From Anagrus nilaparvatae (Eukaryota > Arthropoda > Insecta > Hymenoptera > Mymaridae), in the NCBI GenBank assembly GCA_022575985.1, contig JAKSXM010000263.1, forward strand, positions 13,248,001-13,312,000: a stretch of 64,000 nt of DNA. The letters are read 5' to 3'. Both the position numbers and the translations under genes were made by a program. The first letter of the stretch is position 1; every line of letters starts with the position of its first letter. Under the pieces are notes generated by a model. That model saw only the letters and a program-made list of their open reading frames with translations. It was not told the origin of the DNA and did no database searches. Of the stretch, positions 21,961-32,657 are shown piece by piece.

Positions 21961-22300
21961 TATAAAAAATCTCAAAATTTCATTTTTGAGTAAAATACGT
22001 ATCGGCTATCGGCTATCCCAGGTATGAAAAAGTCAAAAATTCAAAAAATTTCACTGTACAATAAAATAAATATTTTTATTCTACAATATTAAGAAACTGC
22101 TAAGATTTTAATTTATATTGTTTTCTATTTTATATGAAAAATTTCATTAAGGAGTATAATACGTATCGGCTGTCCTAGATATGAAAAAACCAAAATTTCA
22201 AAAAGTTTCACTCTAAAATAAAATAAATATTGTCATTCTACAATAATAATAAACTAAAAAATTTTAATTTATTTTGTTTGCTGTTTTATATATGAAAAAT
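21961..22300. repeat. 165-bp direct duplication
   Basis: Two units share AATACGTATCGGCT (21994 and 22158), AGATATGAAAAA-like, TTTCACT and AATAAATATT boxes. Confidence 0.6.
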
Positions 22301-22865
22301 TCTGCCTAAAACTCTCTCTTCTTTGTAATGAATGCATTAAAAAAAAACAAAGAAAAGTATTTTTAGAAAAGCGTTTAATTAATACAAAGCAATTTGGTTT
22401 TTACATTTTCGTACAAACTATTTCAAGATATGAACTGATTTCAATAAACACTTTTTGAGTTTTTAAATTTTGAACTTCTTAGCTTTAAAGAGCTGTAAAT
22501 CTGAACTGACTGCTAAAATTAAATTAAAAGAAAATCGATAGCATTTTTTCCAATAATTTGCATTAAAGCTAGTCTCAAAAAACCTCTTAGATACAGAGAA
22601 AATCTATTTTGTTTTTGACCACTAACTTCTAAAGTTAATATCTCGAAAGCATTAAAGTTTTTTTTTAAATAAAAAAAATGCCATAGATTTTTTTTTAAAG
22701 ATTAATTTAAAACAAATTTCATTTAAATTCGTTCATATAGTTCTCCATACATCAGTATTGAATAAAATCAAAAATAATAATCCATTTTTTCTATTATTTC
22801 ATTTTAATGTATATAGGATAAGAAGTTTGTAAGCCTCATGCAATTCATGACAGTTGTTATCAACT
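22301..22865. other. AT-rich spacer
   Basis: No gene seen. Confidence 0.35.
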
Positions 22866-23095
22866 TGTAAAGTTGTAAAGTTTTTCTCGGATGCAAAGTT
22901 AAAATATATTTTCGGATATAAAGCTTTTTTCGGATGTAAAGTAAAAATATATTCTCGGATGTAAAGTTTTTCTCGGATGGAAAGTTAAAATTATTCTCGG
23001 ATGTAAAGTAAAAATATATTCTCGGATTTAAAGTTAAAATATATTTTCGGATGTACGGTTTTTTTTCGGATGTAAAGTTAAAATATAAAATATTT
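22866..23095. repeat. short tandem CGGATGTAAAGTTAAAATAT repeat, locus 1
   Basis: Roughly ten units of 16-28 bp built on TTCTCGGATGTAAAGTT plus AAAATATA. They generate a spurious minus-strand ORF with repeated YIRKYILTL-like peptides. The same word reappears at 34.3-34.6 kb. Confidence 0.75.
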
Positions 23096-24380
23096 TTCTT
23101 TATTTGTACAGTTCCGGGATTAAGTATTTGAAATTTATTATTGTTTAAAAAACATAGTTTTATTTGAATAACTAAAGGGAAGAAAGATAATGGTAAAAAA
23201 AATGTGTGTATTAAAAAACTTCGTCTCAAATTAAGTTAAATAACCAGATTAAATATGTTATCGTTATAATTATTAGTTTGAAATTTTATGGTAGCGATAA
23301 TAATCTTTTATGAATGAAAGAAAAAAAAATTTTATATGAACGATTTAATGCACACATACGCAAACATGTGTTTCTATTAAACATACATATATATAATATA
23401 TATGTGTTCTAAGCAGTTTACAGTGTTGCCGGTTATGTAAAAAATAAAAATGCATTTTTGATAACGTTTGTTTTTAGTATGAATTAAAATTTTTTTTTAA
23501 AACTTTGTTGAATTTTGTGTAAATTATTTTTAAAAGGAAGTTATTATCTATGAAATACGTGCTGGTTTCCGATTTGTGCAGTAAGATTTTTGTGTGGGTA
23601 AATAAACATGAAAAAAACGAAAATTAAAAATTAAAATTACGTTAATCAAAATTATTTGTGCATTTTTTTTTCTCCTTTTTCTCTCTATTTTTTTATTTGG
23701 AAATATTTATTTATTTTTTTTTTTATTATTTATTTATAAAATTTTGCATTGAAAAAGTCAAATGGAGCAAGAAAAACAGAGATATAAAATTTTTAGGACA
23801 ATAAAAATTAAAAAAAAATCTGTAAACGTAGTAATTTTTACAATCTTTACACACAAGTGTATGCTTGATACCAGAATGACAAAAAAGGTTGTTTCAGAAA
23901 AATTTTTGTAAAACTTTATGTTACTTACAAATTGCAAGAGAAAGAGAGAGGTAAATTTATGAAAATTTGATTAATTATTTATAGTGAAAAAAAAACTTTC
24001 CTGCAATTTTCTTGTGCCCACCTTGAGTGTCGATGAGTAATACGCAAATATGTGGCTTGTCTCAGATTAAAGAACGCTATATAGCGTTGGTGAATTAGTT
24101 AATAATTGCACCTGATTAAAAAAAATCTGTTTTCTTTTAATATTGGCTTTAGGAAACTAGGATAGAGTTAATTGGTGTTGAGATTGGTCGGTTATACAGA
24201 TTCTTGTCTGATTTATAAGCTCTCAAAAGCATTTTTTTTTGTTCATACATTCTGGATTGCCAATATTTTTCCATATATATTTTTTTTAATTTTGTTATTT
24301 TTGTTATTTTTGTTATTTTTTTTTTTTTTTTTTTTTTTTTTTTATTTAATATTACAAATATATAATCGCCGCTGTAGGCA
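23096..24380. other. AT-rich spacer with T-run
   Basis: Contains a TATATA microsatellite (23380-23405), many A/T runs and a pure T-run near 24317-24343. A small palindrome AACGCTATATAGCGTT lies near 24072. No gene supported. Confidence 0.4.
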
Positions 24381-24626
24381 GGTTGCCACGTGGTTATCAC
24401 GTGATCACTATATGATTATCACTTGTCACTATATGATTATCACGTGATCACTATATGATTATCACGTGATCACTATATGATTATCACGTGTCACTATATG
24501 ATTATCTCGTGATCACTATATGATTATCACGTGATCACTATATGATTATCACGTGATCACTATATGATTATCACGTGATCACCAAGTATATATCACGTGA
24601 TCACTATATGGTTATCACGTGATCAC
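24381..24626. repeat. 22-bp CACGTG satellite
   Basis: About eleven direct repeats of TATATGATTATCACGTGATCAC (21-22 bp). Each unit contains the 10-bp palindrome ATCACGTGAT and an overlapping TGATCA. Variants lose one or two bases of GATC. Confidence 0.9.
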
Positions 24627-24630
24627 CACT

Positions 24631-24820
24631 TACAGTAACGGTTGCTATAGAAACAATAACCATGGTAACAGTTGTTATGGGAATGGTAACCATGGCAACG
24701 GTTGCTATGGAGACGGTAACCATGCTAACGGTTGTTATAGAAATTGTAACCATAGCAACGGTCGCTATGGAAACAGTAATCATGGAAACGATTGTTATGG
24801 AAATTGTAACCATAGCAACG
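24631..24820. repeat. 30-bp minisatellite, left block
   Basis: Six units of 30 bp close to GGTAACCATGGCAACGGTTG followed by CTATGGAAAC. Because 30 is a multiple of three it leaves long open frames on both strands, which are not genes. It continues at 26210 after the foldback insertion. Confidence 0.9.
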
Positions 24821-26209
24821 CACAGTGATTCAGAAAAAAAAAGCGGAAAAAATTATACTTTAATCGAGGTTTTCATCAATTTTAATGCGGTTTACGGCAT
24901 TCTTTTCCTAAAACCCTCTAGTTTCAGAAAAGTACGACAAGAATTTTTCCATGGGAATTGTTCTACCCCTAAACACCCAAAACCACCCCTAACAAAATTT
25001 TTTTTGGTTTTAAATTTTTAAATTGAACAAAAAATTATCTTAAAAAGCTTATATTATTAACAAATAAGTTAAAGCGCATATGCACAAAAAAATGCAACCC
25101 TTATTTGCAAAAACTAGCCTTAAAATGACTCTTTCTTTCTAAATACTTATTTAAGATTTTTTTATTTTTAATTTTTTTTTTAATTACCTTAAAAATTTTT
25201 AAATTAATATGAAAAAATATTTTTTTTACTTTTTTCATATTAATTAACCCTTTTAGCCCTTCTCAACCCTTAAAATTACCCTTAACGTTTAAAATCATTG
25301 AGTTAATCATTTTTTTTCTTTTTTTTTTAAAATTTTTTTTAAAAAATTTGTAATTTTTTTTTTTTAATGTTTTTTTTGTTTTTTGTTTTAATTAACCCTT
25401 TGAGCCCTTTTCAACCCTTAAAACTACCCTTAATGTTTAAAAATCATTAAGTTGATTAATTTTTTTTTTTTTTAATTAAATTTACCTTAAAAAATGTGTA
25501 ATTTTTTTTTTTATATTTTTTTTATTTTTTGTAGATATTAACCCTTTTAGACCTACTACTTTTTTTCTTTTATATAATTTACTTTAAAAACGTTTTAACA
25601 TTAAGGGTAGTTTTAATGGTTGAAAAGGGCTCAAAGGGTTAATTAAAACAAAAAACAAAAAAAACATTAAAAAAAAAAATTAGAAAAAAAAAAGAAAAAA
25701 AATGATTAACTCAATGATTTTAAACGTTAAGGGTAATTTTAAGGGTTGAGAAGGGCTAAAAGGGTTAATTAATATGAAAAAAGTAAAAAAAATATTTTTT
25801 CATATTAATTTAAAAATTTTTAAGGTAATTAAAAAAAAAATTGAAAATAAAAAAAACTTAAATAAGTATTTAGAAAGAAAGAGTCATTTTAAGGCTAGTT
25901 TTTGCAAATAAGGGTTGCATATTTTTGTGCATATGTGCTTTAATCTATTTCTTAATATTATAAGCTTTTTAAGATAATTTTTTGTTCAATTTAAAAATTT
26001 AAAACCAAAAAAAAATTTTGTTTTTAATAATTTTTTTTAGTGGTGGTTTTGGGTGTTTAGGGGTAGGACAATTCCCATGAAAAAATTCTTGTCGTACTTT
26101 TCTGAAACAAGAGGGTTTTAGGAAAAGAATGCCGTAATCCGCATTAAAATTGATGAAAACCTCGATTAAAGTATAATTTTTTCCGCTTTTTTTTTTCTGA
26201 ATCACTGTG
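24821..26209. mobile_element. 1.39-kb foldback transposon with CACAGTG ends
   Basis: Near-perfect inverted arms (24821 to about 25440 and about 25595 to 26209). Ends read CACAGTGATTCAG / CTGAATCACTGTG and are flanked by CAACG on both sides (24816-24820 and 26210-26214). The minisatellite resumes exactly in phase after the right CAACG, so this is a true 5-bp target duplication. Each arm carries a C-rich block (CCCCTAAACACCCAAAACCA) and two 146-bp-spaced copies of TTAACCCTTTTAGCCC. No ORF. A CACWRTG start with a 5-bp duplication fits Transib, the RAG1-related superfamily. Confidence 0.75.
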
Positions 26210-26320
26210 CAACGGTTACTATGGGACTGGTAACTATAGCAAACATGGTAACGGTTGTTATGGAAATAGTAACCATAGAAACGATTGCTACTGAAACGGT
26301 CGCTATGGATTAATCGCTAT
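26210..26320. repeat. 30-bp minisatellite, right block
   Basis: Continuation of the array at 24631-24820, about three diverged units, fading near 26320. Confidence 0.85.
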
Positions 26321-26351
26321 GGATGTGATAAATTTTATGATATAATAAAGG

Positions 26352-26680
26352 TATTGAGTCCAACCCTTCCCTACTCCAAACAAAAAATGGAGCTGTGAAA
26401 CGGCGATTCTTATAACTTTAGGTCTGGCTTGAATTGATAACATAAACAATATTAAACTATAATTTTTTTTAAATTTTTGGATTGTTAAAATAATTGTTAA
26501 AATAAATGTTTTAAATAGTTATTTTTGGTTATTTTAAATATAAAATGGTTTTTAATTTTAATTATTATATATTATGAAAAATTTTTACTTATTTTCAATT
26601 GAAGCCGGACCTAAAGTTATAATAATTGCCGTTTCACAGCTCCAATTTTCTTTTGGAGTGGGGAAGGGTCGGACTCAATA
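26352..26680. mobile_element. TA-flanked MITE
   Basis: Inverted repeats of about 79 bp (TATTGAGTCCAACCCTTCCC at left, its complement at right with few changes) around an AT-rich centre. Flanking TA at both ends fits a Tc1/mariner-type MITE of about 325 bp. Confidence 0.8.
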
Positions 26681-26779
26681 GCACACACAAAAAAATTGAA
26701 CTATTAATATAATTAAGATTTTTCTTAATATACAAGTAATTAATTAAACTACTAAATTATTTCGTATTTTATTAAAGAT

Positions 26780-27050
26780 AAAGGTAAATTTGGATAGAAG
26801 TAGTGGTAAAAGACGTGAAATATTAATAACAGATGAAATAAAAGCCAATGTAAATATTAATAATATTTAAATTTTTTAAAGTTAATGTATTACTTATAAT
26901 GTTTTTTATTCAGGGTAAAATTGTATTTTGGGATTCAACCGCAGAAAGTATAAAAATAGTAACTGAAGCTCAAATATTAATAAAACAAGGTGTAATTAAA
27001 AATTATAATGGTGATCAATATATCTCAATGACAGGTTGCGGTTCAGGTTA
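26780..27050 (+). pseudogene. possible two-exon OB-fold-like fragment
   Basis: A plus frame DRSSGKRREILITDEIKAN is followed by GTAAAT, then ATTTTTTATTCAG, then GKIVFWDSTAESIKIVTEAQ and ILIKQGVIKNYNGDQYISMT. Splicing at these GT/AG sites would keep the frame. The second part resembles the strand pattern of an RPA1-type single-stranded-DNA-binding OB-fold (…WDSTAE…, then a short hydrophobic strand, then YNG…ISM). It ends in a stop at 27052. Family not certain; it may belong to a TE. Confidence 0.3.
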
Positions 27051-27283
27051 TTAGTTCAGGTTATTTTTTCAGACAGTTCACTGTTCAGCTAATTATAAAA
27101 TAAATTAAAAAAATTATTAAAATTTTTAATTTGTTTTTTTTTATAAATTATAAAAATTTATTCAAAATTTAAAGTAAAAAACAATAAAATTAAAGATTTT
27201 TTTAATTAAAGAATATAAATAATTTTTTTTATTTTACAATTTATTTTTTAATGCGTTGCGCGACCCATAAATGCCTACTCCTC

Positions 27284-27301
27284 ACGCGCTTCGCGTCCTA
27301 G
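27284..27301 (+). other. Helitron-like 3' end (tentative)
   Basis: Perfect small hairpin ACGCG-CTT-CGCGT immediately followed by CCTAG and T. The spacing to CTAG is shorter than usual, and no TC start was located. Confidence 0.25.
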
Positions 27302-27750
27302 TATTATTATTAATAATATTCCCATTAATCCTTTTTCATAGTTGAGAACTTGCTCGTTAATGAAAATTATGTATTGATTAATATAGTGATGCACATTTTA
27401 ATTTTGCTTTTATTTAAAGTTGAAGAGAGATCTTGGTTGGGCAAAAAAATGAATACTGCAGTAGTATGGTAATAAAAATTGTATGTGTTAATGAATTGGT
27501 TAATTGGTTATCCTTTCTTTCACTCCATGCGACTTAGTATAACTTATAAAGTGCAATTATGCTGTTTTTATGATTAACTATTATGAAAATATTATGTCAT
27601 TTCAGCGTCGAAGGCAAAACTAAATGCGATCAAAGTTTTTAAAAATTTTATCACCATAATTATTTCTCTTTCGTTTATGAAATCCGATTCGCGTCTCTGG
27701 TTGTCTGGCAAAATTTTCCTTTCAAATTTTTTTTTGTTGTTAGCTATTTA
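27302..27750. other. AT-rich spacer
   Basis: No gene. This is where the 3' part of LINE copy 3a should lie, but the sequence is not homologous. Confidence 0.35.
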
Positions 27751-29449
27751 TTATTTGTTGGCCTCAAGAAGGTCCACCACGGCCATCTGGCTTGTTGTGC
27801 GTTTGGTTTTGAAAATGGACACCTGGAATAGGTCTCCATTTTCGACACCTATGGCCTTGGCAACAGCTGCCTGAATCTCCTGTTCTTTCGTGACCCCATC
27901 CAAATCTCGAATTTCGAGTTTTAGTGTCGGGATCAAGTCACATTCGACTCAGGACCCGTGACCGACTTCACCGCTTCTTCAAGTTTTTGTCGGTCCTCGA
28001 TGGCCTCCAACTCAATAAGGACGCTGCCATTTTGAGTTTTCCTGATGCGATGGACCTTCGCGCCAGATTCTTCGAGGTTAACGTTTCTCTCTAAATCAAG
28101 AAGCGTTTCCTCGTAGAATTTGCCCGCCGCTGGGGTAATTTGGAAGGCTTCTTTCCTTTTCCTATACCTGCGCCTTCCCACCTTGGAAGGTACTTTACCT
28201 TTTTCTGCAGGTTCCTTTGTTGGCTGGGGCTTTTTGGCCCTGGGCTTTTTCTTCTTCTTACACTTTACCAGACAATTTTCCTCCTTGTCCAGTGGCTTCT
28301 TAGGTACCTGATTTTACTGCTCTTGTCCGTCAGCTACTTCGCACATCTCCATATGCTGATCAGTACCCTTTCTTGGTTGAAGCTGCAGCTGCTTTTGTTT
28401 CTTCAGCAGCTTTCTTTCTTTTTTGGACTTATGCCTAGGGGCGTCCTTATCTCCATCTTTGTTGGGGGAGGTCCCAGGGTTACCCTGTGGGCCGTTCTCC
28501 TTGGTGTTGTTAGGAGTACCTTTGAGTTATCTCCCTTATTGTGGCGATCTTCCCCCGCAAGTTCATTCTCTTTTGGTGGCTGCTTTCCTTTTTTCTGTTC
28601 CAGCTTCTGCTTTTGGTATAATTCTAGCAGACTTGCCTTCTTCTTTTGCTCCTGGATCAGTTTATCTTTTTTACGCCGCTCTTTTTCCTCCTGTTCCAGT
28701 CGCATTTTCTCCTTATTCTTCTGCTCTGGCTCCTTCCTCTGGTTTTCTTGAAGCAGCATTTTCCTTCATTCCTCTTCTTCCTGGAGCTCCGCGTTGTTCT
28801 GCTGCTCCACCCCAGAGTTGCTAAGGGTCTTCTTGTATATCCTTTTCCTATCTTGTCTTGACTCTGGGGAGTTCTCCTCAGAGGAAGACGATTGGATTCT
28901 CTTTGCCTGCTGTTTATGTTCTGCTTTTTTAAGAACAGACTGAATGTCTTGCGTTTCTGCATGCAGTCTCTTCGTTATTAGCTCAAGTTGAATGAGCACA
29001 TTGCCGAAGAGATTTACTCCATTTTTAATTGGCATGCCGCAATTTTTCTGTACTGATGTACAGTGATGTGACATGCTGCGATGAGCTTCCATCATTTCCT
29101 TATGGTGTTTTTCCAAAGCCTGTACAACGTCCTTCAGAACAGAAATCTGATGAAGGAAGGCATTGGGCTTTTCGACCACTGCTTTATCAAAGGCCTGGTC
29201 TGTGTTAAGACTACCAGTGCCATATGCTAAGTTCTGCAGATATTTAAGGCTGTCCGCATAGCTTGGTTTTTCAGTATTCCCTGCACCTGATGCAGGTAGT
29301 GGATGCTGAATATGTTCAAGCACAACTATGGCTTGAAGTTCGTTTCGTGATCCCCCGTGGGCAGAAGATGGTGTTAAATCCGCCTTCATGCAAAATTGTT
29401 GGCCCCCCTCAGAGTCCATGGGGCCGGTTCCAGCCACCGGGGCTTTCAC
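27751..29449 (-). pseudogene. R1-like LINE ORF1 (Gag-like), copy 3a
   Basis: An ORF1 relic in at least four frame segments: 29449-28766, 28759-28403, about 28402-27933, and 27936-27751. The N-terminal part is Ser/Glu-rich with a helical block (DKAVVEKPNAFLHQISVLKD). A long Lys/Glu coiled-coil-like region follows (KMRLEQEEKERRKKDKLIQE), then a basic Lys-rich segment. The C-terminal domain (LEIRDLDGVTKEQEIQAAVA, TSQMAVVDLLEANK) is the RRM-like part found in R1/LOA-type Gag proteins before the zinc knuckles. The knuckles and all of ORF2 are missing: the frame stops at 27751 in A-rich sequence. ORF1 proteins bind element RNA. Confidence 0.8.
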
Positions 29450-30444
29450 CCGATCGGAACTGACAGCTGAATTCTACACTTCTTGAAGTGGCTTATCAGC
29501 CTGAGGTATATCATTTTTATCATTTTGCATATTTGTTATTTAAATAGCCTGTGTCACTGGACTAAGCGCCCTTAAATGAATGCGGGTAAGGGTACCCTCT
29601 GTGCGATGTGATAACCTGGAAAAAAGAAAAAACCTGTAAAGAACTATTGTAATTAGTGTACCTGTAATGAAATGGGAAAAAGTGGTGAGATAATAGGACC
29701 GGGGATTCAGACCCGCAGCAATCCTCACCCTGGGTACAAGACACAGGGGGGTGACCGTTGCGAGTCCTGCAGATCTAATGTCTGCTGACATAATACGATA
29801 TTTTACCCGTCGTATTAACAGGATCCTCATAAGCCATTCCTAGCGATTGGTCAAGATCCCAATGATTCTTACAAAAGTAAGATTACTTCCACAGATGATC
29901 AAATGATCACCAGGTGAAAACAGCACGTGCCGTTCGATCATTCGATTTGCACTGCAAGAAAGAATGCGACATCCACCCAGACATCTGCTCCTGGGACTTA
30001 CATCTTTGTGCAATTTAATTAGATTTTACGTTAGTCAGGGAAGCTCTCAACAAAAAAAAAAAAGCTTCTTGACTAGTAATGGAGCGAACGCCGCAGGGCT
30101 CACCGAAGTCAGAGATCCTAGGATCAGTCATGTTCGCGCCCAACACCTGCAGCTGCAAGGGTTTATCTGATAATTACCACTTCCAGCCTTACGTCCCGAA
30201 GTTATTGGTTGCAACACATATATCACATTTAAAGTAAACAGTTTTTTGTTTAGAAAGAAACACATGCAGCCAATCCCAGCGAACTTTTTAGCTCTTTTCG
30301 TGGCTTTTTCTGAATCCCCCCAACAGACAGCAGGTGAAGGGCAAAAACATTAATGAACCAGCCGCAACGATTATCTTGCTCTATAGGGCAAGGCCACATT
30401 GCTGTGGAGCCCTGCTCCAGAAAAGCCCCAGCCATACGTGCCAT
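29450..30444 (-). other. 5' UTR of LINE copy 3a
   Basis: About 1 kb of non-coding, GC-balanced sequence directly upstream of ORF1. Its outer end (near 30444) adjoins a TTATTATTA microsatellite. As LINEs usually lose their 5' ends, a full 5' UTR suggests this copy arrived nearly complete and lost its 3' half later. Confidence 0.55.
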
Positions 30445-30487
30445 TTCGTTATTATTATTATTTTTTTTTTTTTTTTTTTTTTTTTTT

Positions 30488-30770
30488 AAGGGAAATATGT
30501 GAATCTTGCATCAGCCATGGAGTGTTTGCGGGCCTTAAAGACCCGCAAATTTCCATGACCACCCAGTTGTACAAAGTGTACAACTGGGAGACTACCGGCG
30601 ACCGCGGTCGCCGGCTACGCCCCAGATTCTTACTGGATAAACACACTTTAAACCCCCCGCGCTTGTTTGTCCCAAACCGGAACTCCCTTTTCAGGTATAA
30701 CTTCAGTTTGGGACGCGCAGCCTAGGCAGCCGGCCGCTGCCTTCCCCCTGCCTAGGGGAAGGAGAGCTCT
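30488..30770 (-). other. 3' UTR hairpins of LINE copy 3b
   Basis: Before the poly(A) tail lie a 16-bp perfect palindrome GGCGACCGCGGTCGCC, a hairpin CCAGTTGTACA-CTT-TGTACAACTGG, and GCGGGTCTTTAAGGCCCGC. The latter two are also present in the tail copy at 6545-6674. They are probable recognition structures for the element's RT. Confidence 0.7.
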
Positions 30771-31229
30771 CTACGACAGAAAGCCCTCCTCCTTTTTCTC
30801 CAACAAGGTGGTCCTTACGTACTCTGCTACTTTGTTCCAGTTTTCGGAACTCCGTAGCATTTCCGGGACCACCGTCTCCGGCCTCAAAATCGGGAAGGGC
30901 GGGCGCCCCTCCGAGTAGCGCTCACATTCGAAAAATGTGTGCTCTACTGTATCATCCACGCCCGGACAGTCCAAGCACTCCTTTGTTGCCACCTTATGCC
31001 AATGCTTCAACATGACACGGAAGTACCCGTGTCCAGTTAAGAACTGGGTAAGGTAGAAATCCACCTCCCCATGCTGTCGTCCCATCCATGCCTGCAGGTC
31101 TGAGATCAGTCTGCGCGTCCACAGGGCATTTTTCCATCGTTTCTTCCATGCTTTCATAGAGTTGAAGCGGGCGCGAGTGGAAGCCATTTCGCGCTCATCT
31201 ACGCTCTCGTAGATGAATTTCCGTTCCAA
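30771..31229 (-). pseudogene. LINE copy 3b ORF2 C-terminal zinc domain
   Basis: The frame contains WTRRLISDLQAWMGRQHGEV, FYLTQFLTGHGYFRVMLKHW and the Cys/His cluster CLDCPGVDDTVEHTFFECERY (C-x2-C-x8-H-x4-C). This is the conserved C-terminal domain of R1-clade ORF2. It helps bind target or template. It ends WNKVAEYVRTTLLEKKEEGF just before the stop at 30771. A frame break near 31230-31266 separates it from the RT. Confidence 0.85.
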
Positions 31230-31265
31230 CGCTAGCAGGTCAATGGGTATTACCGAAGCAACAAC

Positions 31266-32657
31266 CTAGATCGCCTCTAGAGATACCGTGTGGTATCCGC
31301 AGGCGATCCTCACTGCCGCCTGCCTCTGTACCAACGATATTTTTCGTCTGTACTTGGCAGTTTCTGTGGTCTTCGCCCAGACTTCTGATCCATAGAGCAG
31401 GACAGAGTTGACGATTGACATCAGGAGCCTCCGCTTCCCTGGTTTGGGTCCCCCAATGTTGGCCATGAGCCTTGACAGGGAGGATGCGGCCGACGCTGCC
31501 TTTTCACACGACCTCTGGTATTGCTCCCAGAAGGTCAGTTTGTTATCAAGCTGAACTCCCAGGTATTTCACCGATGTTCTGGTTCGGATCGTGTGAGTGT
31601 TTCCGCCGTCGTCGATAATTACATCGAAGTCGGTGGGTACCCTTCGACGGGTCAGCAGTACGATCTCCGTTTTTGGGATCGCAAGCTGGAGCCCGTGATC
31701 GCCCATCCAGAGGTTGATCCGTCTCATGACTAGATTCAACCTCTCCTGGGTCACTTCCATGTTCCTGCCAGTTACGGTCAGGGCCACGTCGTCGGCGTAC
31801 CTGATCAGGAAACTCCTTCCGGGAGGTGGACGCGCAACAAGCCATCGTAAAAGGCATTCCACAGGTCCGGTCCGAGAACCGAACCTTGCGCGATGCCTGC
31901 ACTCAAAACCCTTTCACGCCTTCCATCCAGCGTGTCGTAGAGCAGTCTGCGGTCCCGCAGGTAATCCTTTAGTACGCTACCCAGATACCTGGGTCTCCGG
32001 AAATCGTACTCGAGGGACCGGATCATGTCATCCCACCTGGCTGAGTTGAAAGCGTTTTTGACGTCCAGTGTTACCAGAAGGACGTCCTTGCGAATTGCAG
32101 GCCGCTTTTCCCTCTCAGCCTCTACGGTATCCACGACACGCCGAATGGCGTCTATCGTGGAATGCCTTTCACGAAAACCATGCTGCTCCTCAGAGAGACC
32201 ACCGCCCTCCTCGATTGCCCTTCTGAGCCTTGCCCGGAGCAAGCTCTCCATCACCTTACCAATGGTATTTAACAAACACAAAGGTCTGTCAGATGATAGA
32301 GTCCGGGGCTCCCCGCTTGCCCTTGTTCAAGAGCACGAGACGTGCCACCTTCCACTGCTTTGGGAATACTCTAGCCACCAAACAAGCATTGAACATGCTT
32401 AACAGGATACCAGGGATTACTTTGACCGCTCTTTTGAGCACTTCCGCTGGTATCCCGTCCGGCCCCGGCGCCTTGCCATTTTTCATGGCCTTTATGGCCT
32501 TGACCATCTCGCCTTCGCTAAACAGCGGCACTTCCTCCCTGGGTATCACCTCAACCGGGTTTTCCCGGATGGGCCTTTCAGGGAAGAGAGCACCGACGAT
32601 CCGTTTAGTCGACGCCGCGTCCATCATGTTGTCGGACCCACGGTCCAATTTGCCCAT
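31266..32657 (-). pseudogene. LINE copy 3b reverse transcriptase
   Basis: Read in three overlapping frame segments (32657-32289, 32281-31805, 31862-31266). Motifs in order: NGKAPGPDGIPAEVLK, PKQWKVARLVLLNKGK, LLNTIGKVMESLLRARL, EEQHGFRERHSTIDAI, LLVTLDVKNAFNSARW (catalytic Asp), AGIAQGSVLGPDLWNAFYD, FLIRYADDVALTVTGRN (YADD active site), TSVKYLGVQLDNKLTFWEQY (thumb). All catalytic residues remain, so breaks are recent frameshifts rather than erosion. This is the best-preserved RT in the window. Confidence 0.9.

Noticed and set aside
22804..23229. 141-codon minus-strand ORF with repeated YIRKYILTL
   Set aside because: Entirely explained by the short CGGATGT tandem repeat; composition is not protein-like outside it.
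24381..24626. Regular direct repeats that could suggest a CRISPR array
   Set aside because: Repeats are contiguous, with no unique spacers, in a eukaryotic context; it is a satellite.
24604..24828. Three overlapping ORFs with repetitive Met-Val-Thr or Gly-Asn-His peptides
   Set aside because: They are produced by the 30-bp minisatellite, whose period is a multiple of three; no domain, no gene context.
28140..28824. Long plus-strand ORFs rich in Phe, Leu and Ser
   Set aside because: Antisense of the Lys/Glu-rich LINE ORF1.
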